Shown here in pieces: positions 1 through 5,931 of a stretch of DNA of 10,750 bases. The first letter of the stretch is position 1. Each line of letters starts with the position of its first letter. The DNA is from an uncultured Eubacteriales bacterium. GTDB taxonomy: Bacteria > Bacillota > Clostridia > Oscillospirales > Butyricicoccaceae. The stretch lies in contig CAKUPI010000043.1 in the NCBI GenBank assembly GCA_934675045.1, positions 1-10,750 of the forward strand, in the 5' to 3' direction. The translations under genes and the position numbers were made by a program. The notes beneath the pieces were generated by a model, which worked only from the letters and a program-made list of their open reading frames with translations, did no database searches and was not told the DNA's origin.

Positions 1-260
1 AAATGGTTGTCCATCTCGCGGCCGCCGCGCATGAAGAAGCCCTTGGTGATGTCCTTGCGGCCGTCGCAGCTGCCGCCCGCCAGATCCAGCTTTTCCAGCA
101 GATGAATGTGCTCGCCCTTCATCTGGCCGTCACGCACGAGGTAAAAGGCGGCCGTCAGCCCGGCAAGGCCGGTGCCGATGATATAGGCCGATTTTTTGTC
201 GACATCCTTCGGTTTTTCAGGACGGGCGAAAGATTCATAGTTTCCCGCAGAGTAATACAT
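1..260 (-). CDS. ohyA: Oleate hydratase (MCRA family), N-terminal part, runs off the left edge
   Basis: Eighty-six codons are visible from the ATG at 260 down to the window edge. The N-terminus [18 protein letters not shown], the Rossmann FAD-binding segment [20 protein letters not shown] and the later GGREMDNHF are characteristic of oleate hydratases, formerly called 67-kDa myosin-cross-reactive antigens. These flavoproteins add water to the cis-9 double bond of oleic and linoleic acid to give 10-hydroxy fatty acids; in gut Firmicutes this is thought to detoxify unsaturated fatty acids. The start is supported by an AGGAGG about 7 bases upstream. The gene has its own promoter and lies downstream of a TetR regulator on the same strand. 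Catalytic and substrate-binding regions lie outside the window, so activity cannot be judged. The family call rests on remembered family sequence and is strong. Confidence 0.93.
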   Translation of the reverse strand, partial: MYYSAGNYESFARPEKPKDVDKKSAYIIGTGLAGLTAAFYLVRDGQMKGEHIHLLEKLDLAGGSCDGRKDITKGFFMRGGREMDNH

Positions 261-295
261 GACAAATACCTCCTGTGTTTTCTTTTGATGCTTTC

Positions 296-323
296 ATTAT
301 ACCCGCTGCCGGACGGTTTACAA
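296..323 (-). promoter_or_regulatory. Promoter of the oleate hydratase gene
   Basis: On the minus strand a perfect -10 TATAAT (296-301) lies 16 bases from a -35-like TTGTAA (318-323). Transcription would start near 289, giving a leader of about 30 bases with the AGGAGG site. The inverted repeat at 336-364 begins 12 bases upstream of the -35, so it could also act on this promoter. Confidence 0.75.
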
Positions 324-330
324 TGAGCAG

Positions 331-364
331 AAAAAGCTCCGTGATAAAAGTCTTATCACGGAGC
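331..364 (-). terminator. Intrinsic terminator, possibly also an operator, between the TetR gene and ohyA
   Basis: A perfect 12-bp inverted repeat (GCTCCGTGATAA at 336-347, TTATCACGGAGC at 353-364) has a 5-base loop and, read on the minus strand, is followed by five Ts (335-331). This is a textbook rho-independent terminator for the TetR gene. The long perfect palindrome just upstream of the ohyA -35 also has the shape of a TetR-family operator; both roles are possible. Confidence 0.8.
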
Positions 365-374
365 GGGAAGGTGT

Positions 375-408
375 AAAAAATTTTATCAGCCGGGGCCAAA
401 TGATAAAA
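375..408 (-). terminator. Second, AT-rich hairpin directly after the TetR stop codon
   Basis: TTTTATCA (381-388) and TGATAAAA (401-408) form an 8-bp stem with a 12-base loop, followed on the minus strand by six Ts (380-375). It begins right after the TetR stop codon. The stem is AT-rich and therefore weak as a terminator. It shares the TGATAA/TTATCA core with the next hairpin at 336-364, so the pair may instead be two operator half-sites or tandem terminators. Confidence 0.5.
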
Positions 409-963
409 TCAGAGCCTAAAGCGCGAAAGCTCCGCCGACAGGGAGCCTTTGAGCATCCTGGCCAGCCTGTCCACAATCTGCTGCGGGTCCTCCCGCATGT
501 CGTCTTTGATCCAGTCGAGCATCAGCCCGATAAACACATAGCCGTAAATCTGCGCAATGAACTGCTTGTCCTCGTCCCGGATCATCATGCCGCCGGACTT
601 CTCTTCGATCACGTCAAGCAAAAGCCGGTCGACGAGCGGCTGCAGGTATTTTTCGACCTGCTCGCGGTGGACGCAGCGGTAAACATTCAGCACAAACGGC
701 TTGTTTTCCTGTACCGCCTCAAAAATCTGCAAAAATCCCTGCTGCCACGTCTCGCAGGTCTTTTTCTCCTCCAGCGCCCGCCGGGCGTCCTCCAGGCAGG
801 ACCATTCCACCAGATCGTAAATGTCCTTGAAGTGGTAATAAAAGGTCATGCGGTTGATGCCGCAGTCCTCGGCGATGTCGTTGATGGTGATTTTGGTCAG
901 CGGCTTTTTCAGCAGCAGATTCTTCAGCGACTGCTCCAGCGCCCGCTTTGTTACCTGTGACAT
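409..963 (-). CDS. TetR/AcrR family transcriptional regulator (DhaS-like, TetR_C_8-type)
   Basis: A 184-residue protein with an N-terminal helix-turn-helix near residues 24-45 (ITINDIAEDCGINRMTFYYH, then FKD), the usual DNA-contact pattern of TetR proteins. The all-helical C-terminal half resembles the DhaS-like (TetR_C_8) subgroup. I chose the ATG at 963: the in-frame GTG at 975 overlaps the GGGAGG ribosome binding site itself and cannot be used with it. The gene is transcribed from its own promoter (1118-1146) with a leader of about 150 bases and lies directly upstream of oleate hydratase. Control of that gene, with an unsaturated fatty acid as possible ligand, is inferred from position only. 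The predicted ligand pocket gives no specific clue. Confidence 0.9.
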   Translation of the reverse strand: MSQVTKRALEQSLKNLLLKKPLTKITINDIAEDCGINRMTFYYHFKDIYDLVEWSCLEDARRALEEKKTCETWQQGFLQIFEAVQENKPFVLNVYRCVHREQVEKYLQPLVDRLLLDVIEEKSGGMMIRDEDKQFIAQIYGYVFIGLMLDWIKDDMREDPQQIVDRLARMLKGSLSAELSRFRL

Positions 964-1117
964 GGTGATTTGCACCTCCCAAGGATGATTGCCCGCTCTC
1001 CGCAGCGCCTTTTCCTGCCGCTTTGCCCGCGGCGCCTGCGGTTTCGGAAGCCTTTGCAGCGAAAAGCCGGTGTGTGCCCCCTTTACTGCGGGAAGCTCTG
1101 CGCGCCGGCCCGTTTTT

Positions 1118-1146
1118 ATTTTACAGGATTCCGGCCCAAATCACAA
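1118..1146 (-). promoter_or_regulatory. Promoter of the TetR gene
   Basis: On the minus strand TTGTGA (1141-1146) and TAAAAT (1118-1123) are separated by exactly 17 bases. Transcription would start near 1111, leaving an unusually long leader of about 150 bases before the ATG at 963. No recognised leader element was seen in it. No copy of the TGATAA palindrome found near ohyA lies at this promoter, so autoregulation through that motif is not supported. Confidence 0.6.
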
Positions 1147-1243
1147 GCGCCCTCTGCGGCAGAAAGGGCCGCCCCCCAAAAACGCCAGGCGCGCAAAGGC
1201 GGCATTCCCCAAAGCCGCGGCCGCCTCTTGGCCAAAGCCGCCG

Positions 1244-1882
1244 CTATTTCCCGGCGCGCAGCACCATCGCCGCGACTTCCTCGCGGGTGGCGAAGTCCTG
1301 CGGCCTGCTGCCGTCGGTGATGCCTTTCTCTCCCGCCGCTTTTAGCTCGCTTTTTGCCCACGGGCTGGCCGGGCGCCTGGCCCGCTCGGCCAGATAGGCG
1401 TCCATCATCCGGTTAAACTGTTCCTGTGTCACGTCCTGTTCCCTCCATGTCCCGATAAACCTTTCCGGCGTGCCGTATGTGGCAATAAGCCACCTGCACG
1501 AGCTGCCCGGCATGAACTTTGTCATCTCCAGATGCGGCTTATCGACAAAGCGCTTCCAGTCGCCGCCCCAGGTCAGCCCCAGCTCCTTCCCGACGGCTCC
1601 GCACTTTGCAAAAAAGCCGTCGCTGTCGTCGTACTCCCGCCCCCTGACGTTGCGGCAGAAGTCAAAGGCCACGCCCCAGCAGTGCGGGCTTTTCGGGTAC
1701 GGCGCGTTTGAGATGATGCCGCCCGGCTTTGTGCGGCCCTGGGCGTAAATGGCGTCCTGCTCGGCCTGGGTCCGGAATGTCTCAGTGACGTGCACATTCA
1801 GCCCCGCTTCCCGGCAGCGCCGCACAAACTCCCGGCAGAGAGGAACAAGCTCCGGATGCAGCCTGTCAATGCCGCGCCCCAT
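1244..1882 (-). CDS. Phage-type endolysin: M15 peptidase (L-Ala-D-Glu endopeptidase/VanY-like) with C-terminal SLH motif
   Basis: A 212-residue cell wall hydrolase. Residues about 8-120 match the M15 zinc peptidase fold: the SxHxxGxAxD signature is SPHCWGVAFD (zinc ligands His67 and Asp74), and the second signature DKPHLE supplies His117. This family cleaves peptidoglycan stem peptides; phage Ply500 and bacterial CwlK are relatives. Residues about 173-210 (starting SPWAKSELKAAGEKGITDGS) form one S-layer-homology motif, probably a cell wall anchor, as seen in other clostridial phage lysins. There is no signal peptide, as expected for an enzyme released by a holin. Its ATG overlaps the holin stop codon (TAATG), so translation is probably coupled. 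No strong terminator follows. The exact bond cut cannot be told from sequence. Confidence 0.88.
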   Translation of the reverse strand: MGRGIDRLHPELVPLCREFVRRCREAGLNVHVTETFRTQAEQDAIYAQGRTKPGGIISNAPYPKSPHCWGVAFDFCRNVRGREYDDSDGFFAKCGAVGKELGLTWGGDWKRFVDKPHLEMTKFMPGSSCRWLIATYGTPERFIGTWREQDVTQEQFNRMMDAYLAERARRPASPWAKSELKAAGEKGITDGSRPQDFATREEVAAMVLRAGK

Positions 1883-2082
1883 TACGATTCACACTCGGGC
1901 AGGCCGGTCGCGATGCTGGTCAAAACCGACAGCACGCCGGCCAGAAGGGACGCCGAGACCACCACCGCCCAATTGACATCCGCCATCACGGCGCTGGTGC
2001 CGATGGTGGCCGCCGCCGTCTGCGCCACCGTGCGCACCGCGCGGATGAGCGCCGGCCTTGCAAAGTCTTTCCAATGAAACAT
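1882..2082 (-). CDS. Phage holin, r1t-like
   Basis: A 66-residue protein resembling the Lactococcus phage r1t holin family. It has an amphipathic N-terminus (MFHWKDFARPALIRAVRT), a hydrophobic stretch near residues 19-34 and a second near 38-59 (WAVVVSASLLAGVLSVLTSI) that fits the family's DVNWxxxxxxxxLAxxLSxLTSIA pattern. Holins form membrane holes that let the endolysin reach the wall. The start is the ATG at 2082, 8 bases after a strong AAAGGAGG (2091-2098). It is the first gene of a two-gene cassette with the endolysin, with no neighbouring phage genes, and has a LexA box in its leader. Confidence 0.88.
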   Translation of the reverse strand: MFHWKDFARPALIRAVRTVAQTAAATIGTSAVMADVNWAVVVSASLLAGVLSVLTSIATGLPECES

Positions 2083-2104
2083 AGCTGTAACCTCCTTTTG
2101 TTTT

Positions 2105-2120
2105 CAGAACATCTGTTCTG
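2105..2120. promoter_or_regulatory. LexA/SOS box (GAAC-N4-GTTC) of the holin-endolysin cassette
   Basis: CAGAACATCTGTTCTG is a perfect 7-bp inverted repeat around a 2-base centre and contains GAAC-ATCT-GTTC, matching the Gram-positive (Bacillus DinR-type) SOS box core GAAC-N4-GTTC. It lies between the predicted promoter -10 (2132-2137) and the holin ribosome binding site, where bound LexA would block transcription. This predicts induction of the lysis genes by DNA damage. Confidence 0.8.
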
Positions 2121-2131
2121 TTTTCTGTTTC

Positions 2132-2160
2132 ATCGTACCACCCTTTTTCGCACCGCGCAA
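2132..2160 (-). promoter_or_regulatory. Promoter of the holin-endolysin cassette
   Basis: On the minus strand TTGCGC (2155-2160) and TACGAT (2132-2137) are 17 bases apart, and TGG directly before the -10 gives an extended -10 (TGn). Transcription would start near 2125, five bases before the SOS box. The hexamers are weak (TACGAT matches 4 of 6), fitting a tightly controlled promoter. Confidence 0.55.
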
Positions 2161-2181
2161 GATGCACATATAGTGCATCTT
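2159..2181. repeat. 23-bp palindrome upstream of the lysis promoter, probable operator
   Basis: Perfect 9-bp arms AAGATGCAC (2159-2167) and GTGCATCTT (2173-2181) flank a 5-base centre ATATA. It overlaps the outer two bases of the predicted -35 and is centred about 45 bases upstream of the likely start point, a position typical of class II activator sites. No T-run follows on either strand, so it is not a terminator. The binding protein is unknown. Confidence 0.6.
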
Positions 2182-2234
2182 TGAGGCGATTGTCCCCCAC
2201 TTCTTGTGGCCGCGGCGGCCGCGCCGTTTTCTCT

Positions 2235-2286
2235 CCGCCGTTCGCGGCGGCAAAAAATCTGCGGGGAAGCCCCCTTAATTTTTTCT
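2235..2286 (+). other. Structured stretch between divergent promoters (UUCG hairpin plus GC hairpin and T-run)
   Basis: In the 311-base gap between the lysis cassette and the sanA-like gene, CCGCCG-TTCG-CGGCGG (2235-2250) would form a very stable UUCG tetraloop hairpin. It is followed by GGGG-AAG-CCCC and CTTAATTTTTT (about 2262-2284), which looks like a short plus-strand terminator. Neither flanking promoter transcribes this stretch. It could be the 3' end of a small RNA, but no convincing promoter for it was found, so the assignment is only tentative. Confidence 0.25.
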
Positions 2287-2305
2287 TAACTTCGGCTGTT
2301 TTTGC

Positions 2306-2334
2306 TTGTTTCCCGCTTTTTTTCGGCCTATAAT
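2306..2334 (+). promoter_or_regulatory. Promoter of the sanA/ydcF-like gene
   Basis: TTGTTT (2306-2311) and a perfect TATAAT (2329-2334) are 17 bases apart. Transcription would begin near 2341, 53 bases before the ATG at 2394. Confidence 0.75.
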
Positions 2335-2393
2335 AGAGGATATCATTGGCGGTTTTTCCGCTGCGCGCAACGAGAAAGGGTTCCGAGGCTGAC

Positions 2394-3059
2394 ATGAAAA
2401 AATGGGGAAAACGAATGGTTTGGCTTATCGCAGGACTGGCTCTGGCCGGTATTTTGACGCTGTACGGCTGCGGACGCTATGTGTCGGCCGTCGCGGCGCC
2501 GTATATTTTGCAAAACCGCGCGGACGCGCCCGGCTGCGACGCCGTGCTTGTGCTGGGCGCGCGGGTTTATGACAACGGCCGTCCTTCTCCCACGCTGGCC
2601 GACCGGCTGGACGCCGCCATCGAGCTGTACCGAAGCGGAAAGGCGCCCAAAATCATCGCCAGCGGCGACCACGGCACCACCGAATACGACGAGGTCGCCG
2701 GAATGCTGCAATATCTGCTCGAGCACGGCATTCCCCGCGAGGATATTTTTCTCGACCACGCCGGCTTCAACACCTATGACTCGGTTTACCGGGCGAAGGC
2801 CGTGTTCTGCGTCCAAAGCGTGCTCATTTCGACGCAGGATTTCCACATCGGCCGCGCCGTTTACATGGCGCGCCGTCTGGGGCTGGACGCATGGGGCGTC
2901 CCCTCGCCCGACCGCGTCACCTACCGGACCTACAACCGCCTGCGCGAAGGGCTTGCGCGCGTCAAGGCCGTTCTTGAGACCGACCTTCTGCACCGCAAGC
3001 CGCGGTATCTCGGCGAGCCCATCCCCGTGTGGGGCGACGGCTCGGTCACGCAGGAATAG
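2394..3059 (+). CDS. SanA/YdcF-family (DUF218) envelope protein
   Basis: A 221-residue protein with one N-terminal membrane helix (about residues 7-26) and a DUF218 domain from about 48 to 190. Family motifs seen are DAVLVLGARVYDNGRPS with TLADRLD (49-73), IIASGD (87-92), DHAGFNTYDSVYRAKAVF (121-138), ISTQDFH (145-151) and GVPSPD (168-173). These fit SanA best, an Escherichia coli protein linked to envelope barrier function (vancomycin exclusion at high temperature). The biochemical activity of the family is not settled. The ATG at 2394 was chosen because GAGG precedes it by 5 bases; an upstream in-frame TTG at 2346 would fall only about 5 bases after the predicted transcription start. LYGC at residues 23-26 is a poor lipobox. 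It converges on the PBP gene and shares its terminator. Confidence 0.87.
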   Translation: MKKWGKRMVWLIAGLALAGILTLYGCGRYVSAVAAPYILQNRADAPGCDAVLVLGARVYDNGRPSPTLADRLDAAIELYRSGKAPKIIASGDHGTTEYDEVAGMLQYLLEHGIPREDIFLDHAGFNTYDSVYRAKAVFCVQSVLISTQDFHIGRAVYMARRLGLDAWGVPSPDRVTYRTYNRLREGLARVKAVLETDLLHRKPRYLGEPIPVWGDGSVTQE

Positions 3060-3098
3060 CCAATCGCAGGAAACAGCCAATCGCAGGAAACAGCCAAT
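3058..3098 (+). repeat. 17-bp tandem repeat at the 3' end of the sanA-like gene, 2.4 copies
   Basis: AGCCAATCGCAGGAAAC occurs at 3058-3074 and 3075-3091, followed by a partial AGCCAAT (3092-3098). The first copy overlaps the TAG stop codon. The copies are identical, suggesting recent slippage duplication between the stop codon and the terminator. No coding or structural role is evident. Confidence 0.85.
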
Positions 3099-3130
3099 AA
3101 AAAACCCTCTGCCGCGGCAGAGGGTTTTTT
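3099..3130. terminator. Bidirectional terminator shared by sanA-like and PBP genes
   Basis: Six As (3099-3104), a perfect palindromic stem CCCTCTGCC...GGCAGAGGG (3105-3124) and six Ts (3125-3130) form a symmetric intrinsic terminator. It serves the plus-strand gene ending at 3059 and the minus-strand gene ending at 3137. Confidence 0.93.
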
Positions 3131-3136
3131 GCGCTG

Positions 3137-5680
3137 TTATTCTCCCGAAGGCGGTTTGTTTTCTTCGGGCGGGGGCACGGGGTCGGTGGGCTCTGTGGGG
3201 CCGGGCGGCGGGTCATTGCCGTCGCCGCCCTCCGGCGGAAGCTCCGGCCAGTACGGCACGTCGGGCGCGTCGGGCACGCTCGGCTCGGGGGGGACCTCGG
3301 GCTTGTTGCCGTCGTTCTCCACGCTGTGCACCGTGCAGACGGGGGCCGAGGTCAGGCCGCCGCTCGAGGGGGCGTAGGTGCCCGCGGACGGGGTGTACGG
3401 CACGACGTATTTCTGGTCGGCCACGCTGACGCCGCTTGCGGGGTACTCGCGCTGAAGACTGAGCATGGCAACCGTTTTCAGGCCGCCCAGCGGACACCAG
3501 TCGTTGGCGATGCCGCCCGTCTCGGCGTCCACCTCGACCGGCACATGCATGGTGCAGCGGCCGGTGGGAATGTCCTCGGCGGCCAGACGGACCGTCATCA
3601 CGCGGCTGCCGCGCACGTCCTGCGAGCACCATTCGCCGGCCAGCATCCCGCTGTCGGCGCAGAGTCCGACCGATTTCATCTCGGTCGACAGCTCAAAGGC
3701 GCGCGGCTCCAGATTTTCATGGGCGAGGCTCATGACCTCTTTCCACAGGTAAAGGGCCGGGTTGGTGCTGAACTTGCCGACGTCCTGCGGCTTGTCGTAG
3801 CCGAACCACACCACGCCGGTGTAATAGGGCGTAATGCCGGCAAACCAGCGGTCGGCGCTGTCGTTGGTCGTACCGGTCTTTCCGCCCACCTCAATGCCGT
3901 TGCCGAGCGCCGCCTTGCGGCCGGTGCCCTGCGGGCCGGTGACGACGTTTTTGAGGATTTCCACCATATAAGACGCCGTTTTGGAGGCCATCGAAACGGT
4001 CTGCACCGGCTCCTGCTCCAAAATGACCTCGCCGTTGGAATCGTAGACCTTGGTGTACAGATAGGGCTGGGTATAGGTGCCGTTGTTGGTAAAGGCGCTG
4101 TACGCCGCCGTCATTTCCAGCACGGTGACGCCGTCGGTGACGCCGCCCAGCGCCAGCGGGCTGAGGTCGACGTCGCTTTTGACGATCTGCTCGCCTTTTT
4201 TGTTGGTTTCCACCCGGCGCTCGACCAGCGAGGACATGCCGAGGTTGGTGTGCGCAAAGCTGAAGACGCGTGAGGTGCCCGTCTGCTGCACGACGTCGAC
4301 GGCGATGGTGTTGAGCGAGCGCTCGACCGCCTTCATCACGGTGGTGCGGCCGCCGAAAACGCCGTTTTCGTTTTTGGGCCAGCCGCCCGAACGGACCGAA
4401 AAGTCCTTGGGCGCGTCGTCGAGCACCGTGTAGGGCGTGATGACGCCGTATTCAATGCCCGGCGCGTACACGCTGAGCGGCTTGATGGAGGAGCCGGGCG
4501 AACGGTGGGCCTGTGTGGCGCGGTTAAAGACGCGGTCGCCGGTTTTTTCGCCGCGGCCGCCGTACATGGCCAGCACCTTGCCGCTATACGGGTCCATAAT
4601 GACCATCGCCGCCTGCGGCAGGGTGCCGTCCTTGCCCAGCGAGCCGGGGAAGTTCTCCACATCCTGAAAGACGGAGTCCATTTTGGCCTGCAAGTCGACG
4701 TCAATGGTGGTGACGACGCGCAGGCCGCCGGTGTACAGCAGGGTTTTGGCCATGCTTTCGCTGTACCCCTTCTGCCCCTGCAAGTCCTTCAGCACCTGCG
4801 AGATGACGGCGTCGACAAAATAGGACTGGTACCTATCGTTCTCCCCGCTCTCGTCGGCCTTGACGATGTTGAGGGTTTCGGCGACGGCGGCGTCGTGTTC
4901 GGCCTGTGTGATGATGCCCTGCTGGAGCATTTCGCGCAGGACAAGCTCCTGCCGCTCCTTGTTGTTCTCGGGGAAGCGGATGAGATCGTACTTGTACGGG
5001 TTTTTGGTGATGCCGGCAATGGCGGCGCACTCGGCCAGCGAGAGCTGGCTGACGTCTTTTCCGAAGTAGGTATGCGCCGCCGACTGCACGCCGTAGGCGC
5101 GCTGGCCGAAGTAAATGGTGTTGAGGTACAGCTCGAGAATATCGTCCTTCTCGTACTTTTTCTCCAGCTCGAGCGCGCGCATGACCTCTTGAATCTTGCG
5201 CTTGACCGACGTTTCGTCCTCGCCGGTGATGTTTTTGATGAGCTGCTGCGTAATGGTCGAGCCGCCGCCGAAGTTGTCGCGGAACTTGACGACGTAGTTG
5301 AGGGCGGCGCCGATGGTGCGCTTCCAGTCAACGCCGCTGTGCGTGTAAAAGCGGGCGTCCTCGATGGCGACAAAGGCCTTCTGCATCATGACGGGAATCT
5401 CGGCGATGTCCACCCAGACGCGGTTTTCGTCGCCGTACAGCGTTTCCAGCTCCTTTTCCGTACCCGTCGCCGGGTCGATGTAGTAGACAAAGCTGGTCAG
5501 GTTGAGCCGGACGGAATCGAGGTCGACGTCGACCTCGGGGCTGACATAGCGGTTGATGTATACGGCGAAGGCCATGCCGCAGACAGCTGCCGTCGTCATG
5601 CCGATCAAAAGCAGCGTCACCAGCGCAAAGCCGGCGTAGCGCAGGCCTGTACGCACCTTTTTTCTGGTGGTTTTCTGCAA
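3137..5680 (-). CDS. Class A penicillin-binding protein (PBP1A type, transglycosylase-transpeptidase)
   Basis: An 847-residue bifunctional peptidoglycan synthase. A membrane anchor lies at about 15-41. The GT51 glycosyltransferase domain (about 75-260) has all motifs: catalytic Glu107 in EDARFYTHSG, GGSTITQQ (139-146), RKIQE (161-165) and ILELYLNTIYFG (181-192). The transpeptidase domain has SSIK (Ser397, Lys400), SLN (455-457) and KTGT (601-604), so both activities look intact. It polymerises lipid II glycan chains and cross-links stem peptides outside the membrane. After residue 660 there is a cysteine-bearing region (Cys674, 685, 709, 729, 782), then a Pro/Glu/Asp-rich tail from about 793. 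The start is a TTG at 5680, with AAAGGAG 8 bases upstream, and no ATG fits better. It has its own promoter and ends at a shared terminator. Confidence 0.96.
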   Translation of the reverse strand: MQKTTRKKVRTGLRYAGFALVTLLLIGMTTAAVCGMAFAVYINRYVSPEVDVDLDSVRLNLTSFVYYIDPATGTEKELETLYGDENRVWVDIAEIPVMMQKAFVAIEDARFYTHSGVDWKRTIGAALNYVVKFRDNFGGGSTITQQLIKNITGEDETSVKRKIQEVMRALELEKKYEKDDILELYLNTIYFGQRAYGVQSAAHTYFGKDVSQLSLAECAAIAGITKNPYKYDLIRFPENNKERQELVLREMLQQGIITQAEHDAAVAETLNIVKADESGENDRYQSYFVDAVISQVLKDLQGQKGYSESMAKTLLYTGGLRVVTTIDVDLQAKMDSVFQDVENFPGSLGKDGTLPQAAMVIMDPYSGKVLAMYGGRGEKTGDRVFNRATQAHRSPGSSIKPLSVYAPGIEYGVITPYTVLDDAPKDFSVRSGGWPKNENGVFGGRTTVMKAVERSLNTIAVDVVQQTGTSRVFSFAHTNLGMSSLVERRVETNKKGEQIVKSDVDLSPLALGGVTDGVTVLEMTAAYSAFTNNGTYTQPYLYTKVYDSNGEVILEQEPVQTVSMASKTASYMVEILKNVVTGPQGTGRKAALGNGIEVGGKTGTTNDSADRWFAGITPYYTGVVWFGYDKPQDVGKFSTNPALYLWKEVMSLAHENLEPRAFELSTEMKSVGLCADSGMLAGEWCSQDVRGSRVMTVRLAAEDIPTGRCTMHVPVEVDAETGGIANDWCPLGGLKTVAMLSLQREYPASGVSVADQKYVVPYTPSAGTYAPSSGGLTSAPVCTVHSVENDGNKPEVPPEPSVPDAPDVPYWPELPPEGGDGNDPPPGPTEPTDPVPPPEENKPPSGE

Positions 5681-5802
5681 ACTGTTTCTCTCCTTTCCGC
5701 GGAGGGTTCTGGGAAACCGGCGGGCCGCCCGCGCGGAGCGGCGCCGATCGGGGCCTTTCGGACGGCTGCGCCGTCCCCTTTTTAAGCTGGCTAAACAACC
5801 CT

Positions 5803-5830
5803 ATTATACCACAGACGGGCGGTTTTTCCA
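5803..5830 (-). promoter_or_regulatory. Promoter of the PBP gene
   Basis: On the minus strand a perfect TATAAT (5803-5808) is preceded by TGG, an extended -10. A -35-like TGGAAA (5825-5830) sits 16 bases upstream. The predicted leader is about 115 bases and contains a GC-rich hairpin with arms GGACGGC and GCCGTCC at 5760-5776. Confidence 0.65.
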
Positions 5831-5847
5831 GCAAAACTTTGATTTTT

Positions 5848-5877
5848 GTATAGCTTGCCCATTTGCGGGCCATACTA
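5848..5877 (+). promoter_or_regulatory. Sigma-G-like (late forespore) promoter of the BofC-like gene
   Basis: GTATA (5848-5852), exactly 18 bases, then CATACTA (5871-5877). This fits the published Bacillus subtilis sigma-G consensus GHATR-N18-CATXHTA at every position. Transcription would begin near 5884, about 48 bases before the ATG at 5932. No good sigma-A promoter is seen here. In B. subtilis bofC itself belongs to the sigma-G regulon, which supports the reading. Confidence 0.6.
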
Positions 5878-5931
5878 TCGGTATTCCGGCAGGAACGCCT
5901 TGCCGGCTTTTCAGCAAGGGGGATGCAGCGC

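Noticed and set aside
409..975. GTG start at 975 for the TetR gene
   Set aside because: The GTG lies inside the GGGAGG ribosome binding site that serves the ATG at 963.
1197..1226. Possible endolysin terminator (arms AGGCGGC and GCCGCCT)
   Set aside because: The loop is 16 bases and no T-run follows the stem on the minus strand; such GC repeats are common in this sequence.
964..1400. Several overlapping open plus-strand frames of about 80-124 codons
   Set aside because: They lack ribosome binding sites, have Arg/Pro/Ala-rich composition typical of reading GC-rich DNA out of frame, and overlap the endolysin end and the TetR promoter.
1244..2393. A complete prophage
   Set aside because: Only holin and endolysin are present; both flanks are host genes and no attachment-site repeat was seen.
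3058..3098. CRISPR-like direct repeats
   Set aside because: The 17-bp copies are adjacent with no spacers, so it is a simple tandem duplication.
5760..5780. Plus-strand terminator (hairpin followed by CCTTTTT) upstream of the PBP
   Set aside because: No plus-strand gene ends before it; it lies in the PBP leader, where the T-run would be on the wrong side of the hairpin.
3326..5785. Long plus-strand open frames opposite the PBP gene (up to 426 codons)
   Set aside because: They mirror the codon structure of a clearly real PBP on the other strand and show no motif, signal or ribosome binding site.
5886..5906. Hairpin CCGGCA...TGCCGG in the BofC-like gene leader
   Set aside because: Six perfect pairs with a 9-base loop, no T-run, and it does not cover the ribosome binding site; this is expected by chance in GC-rich DNA.
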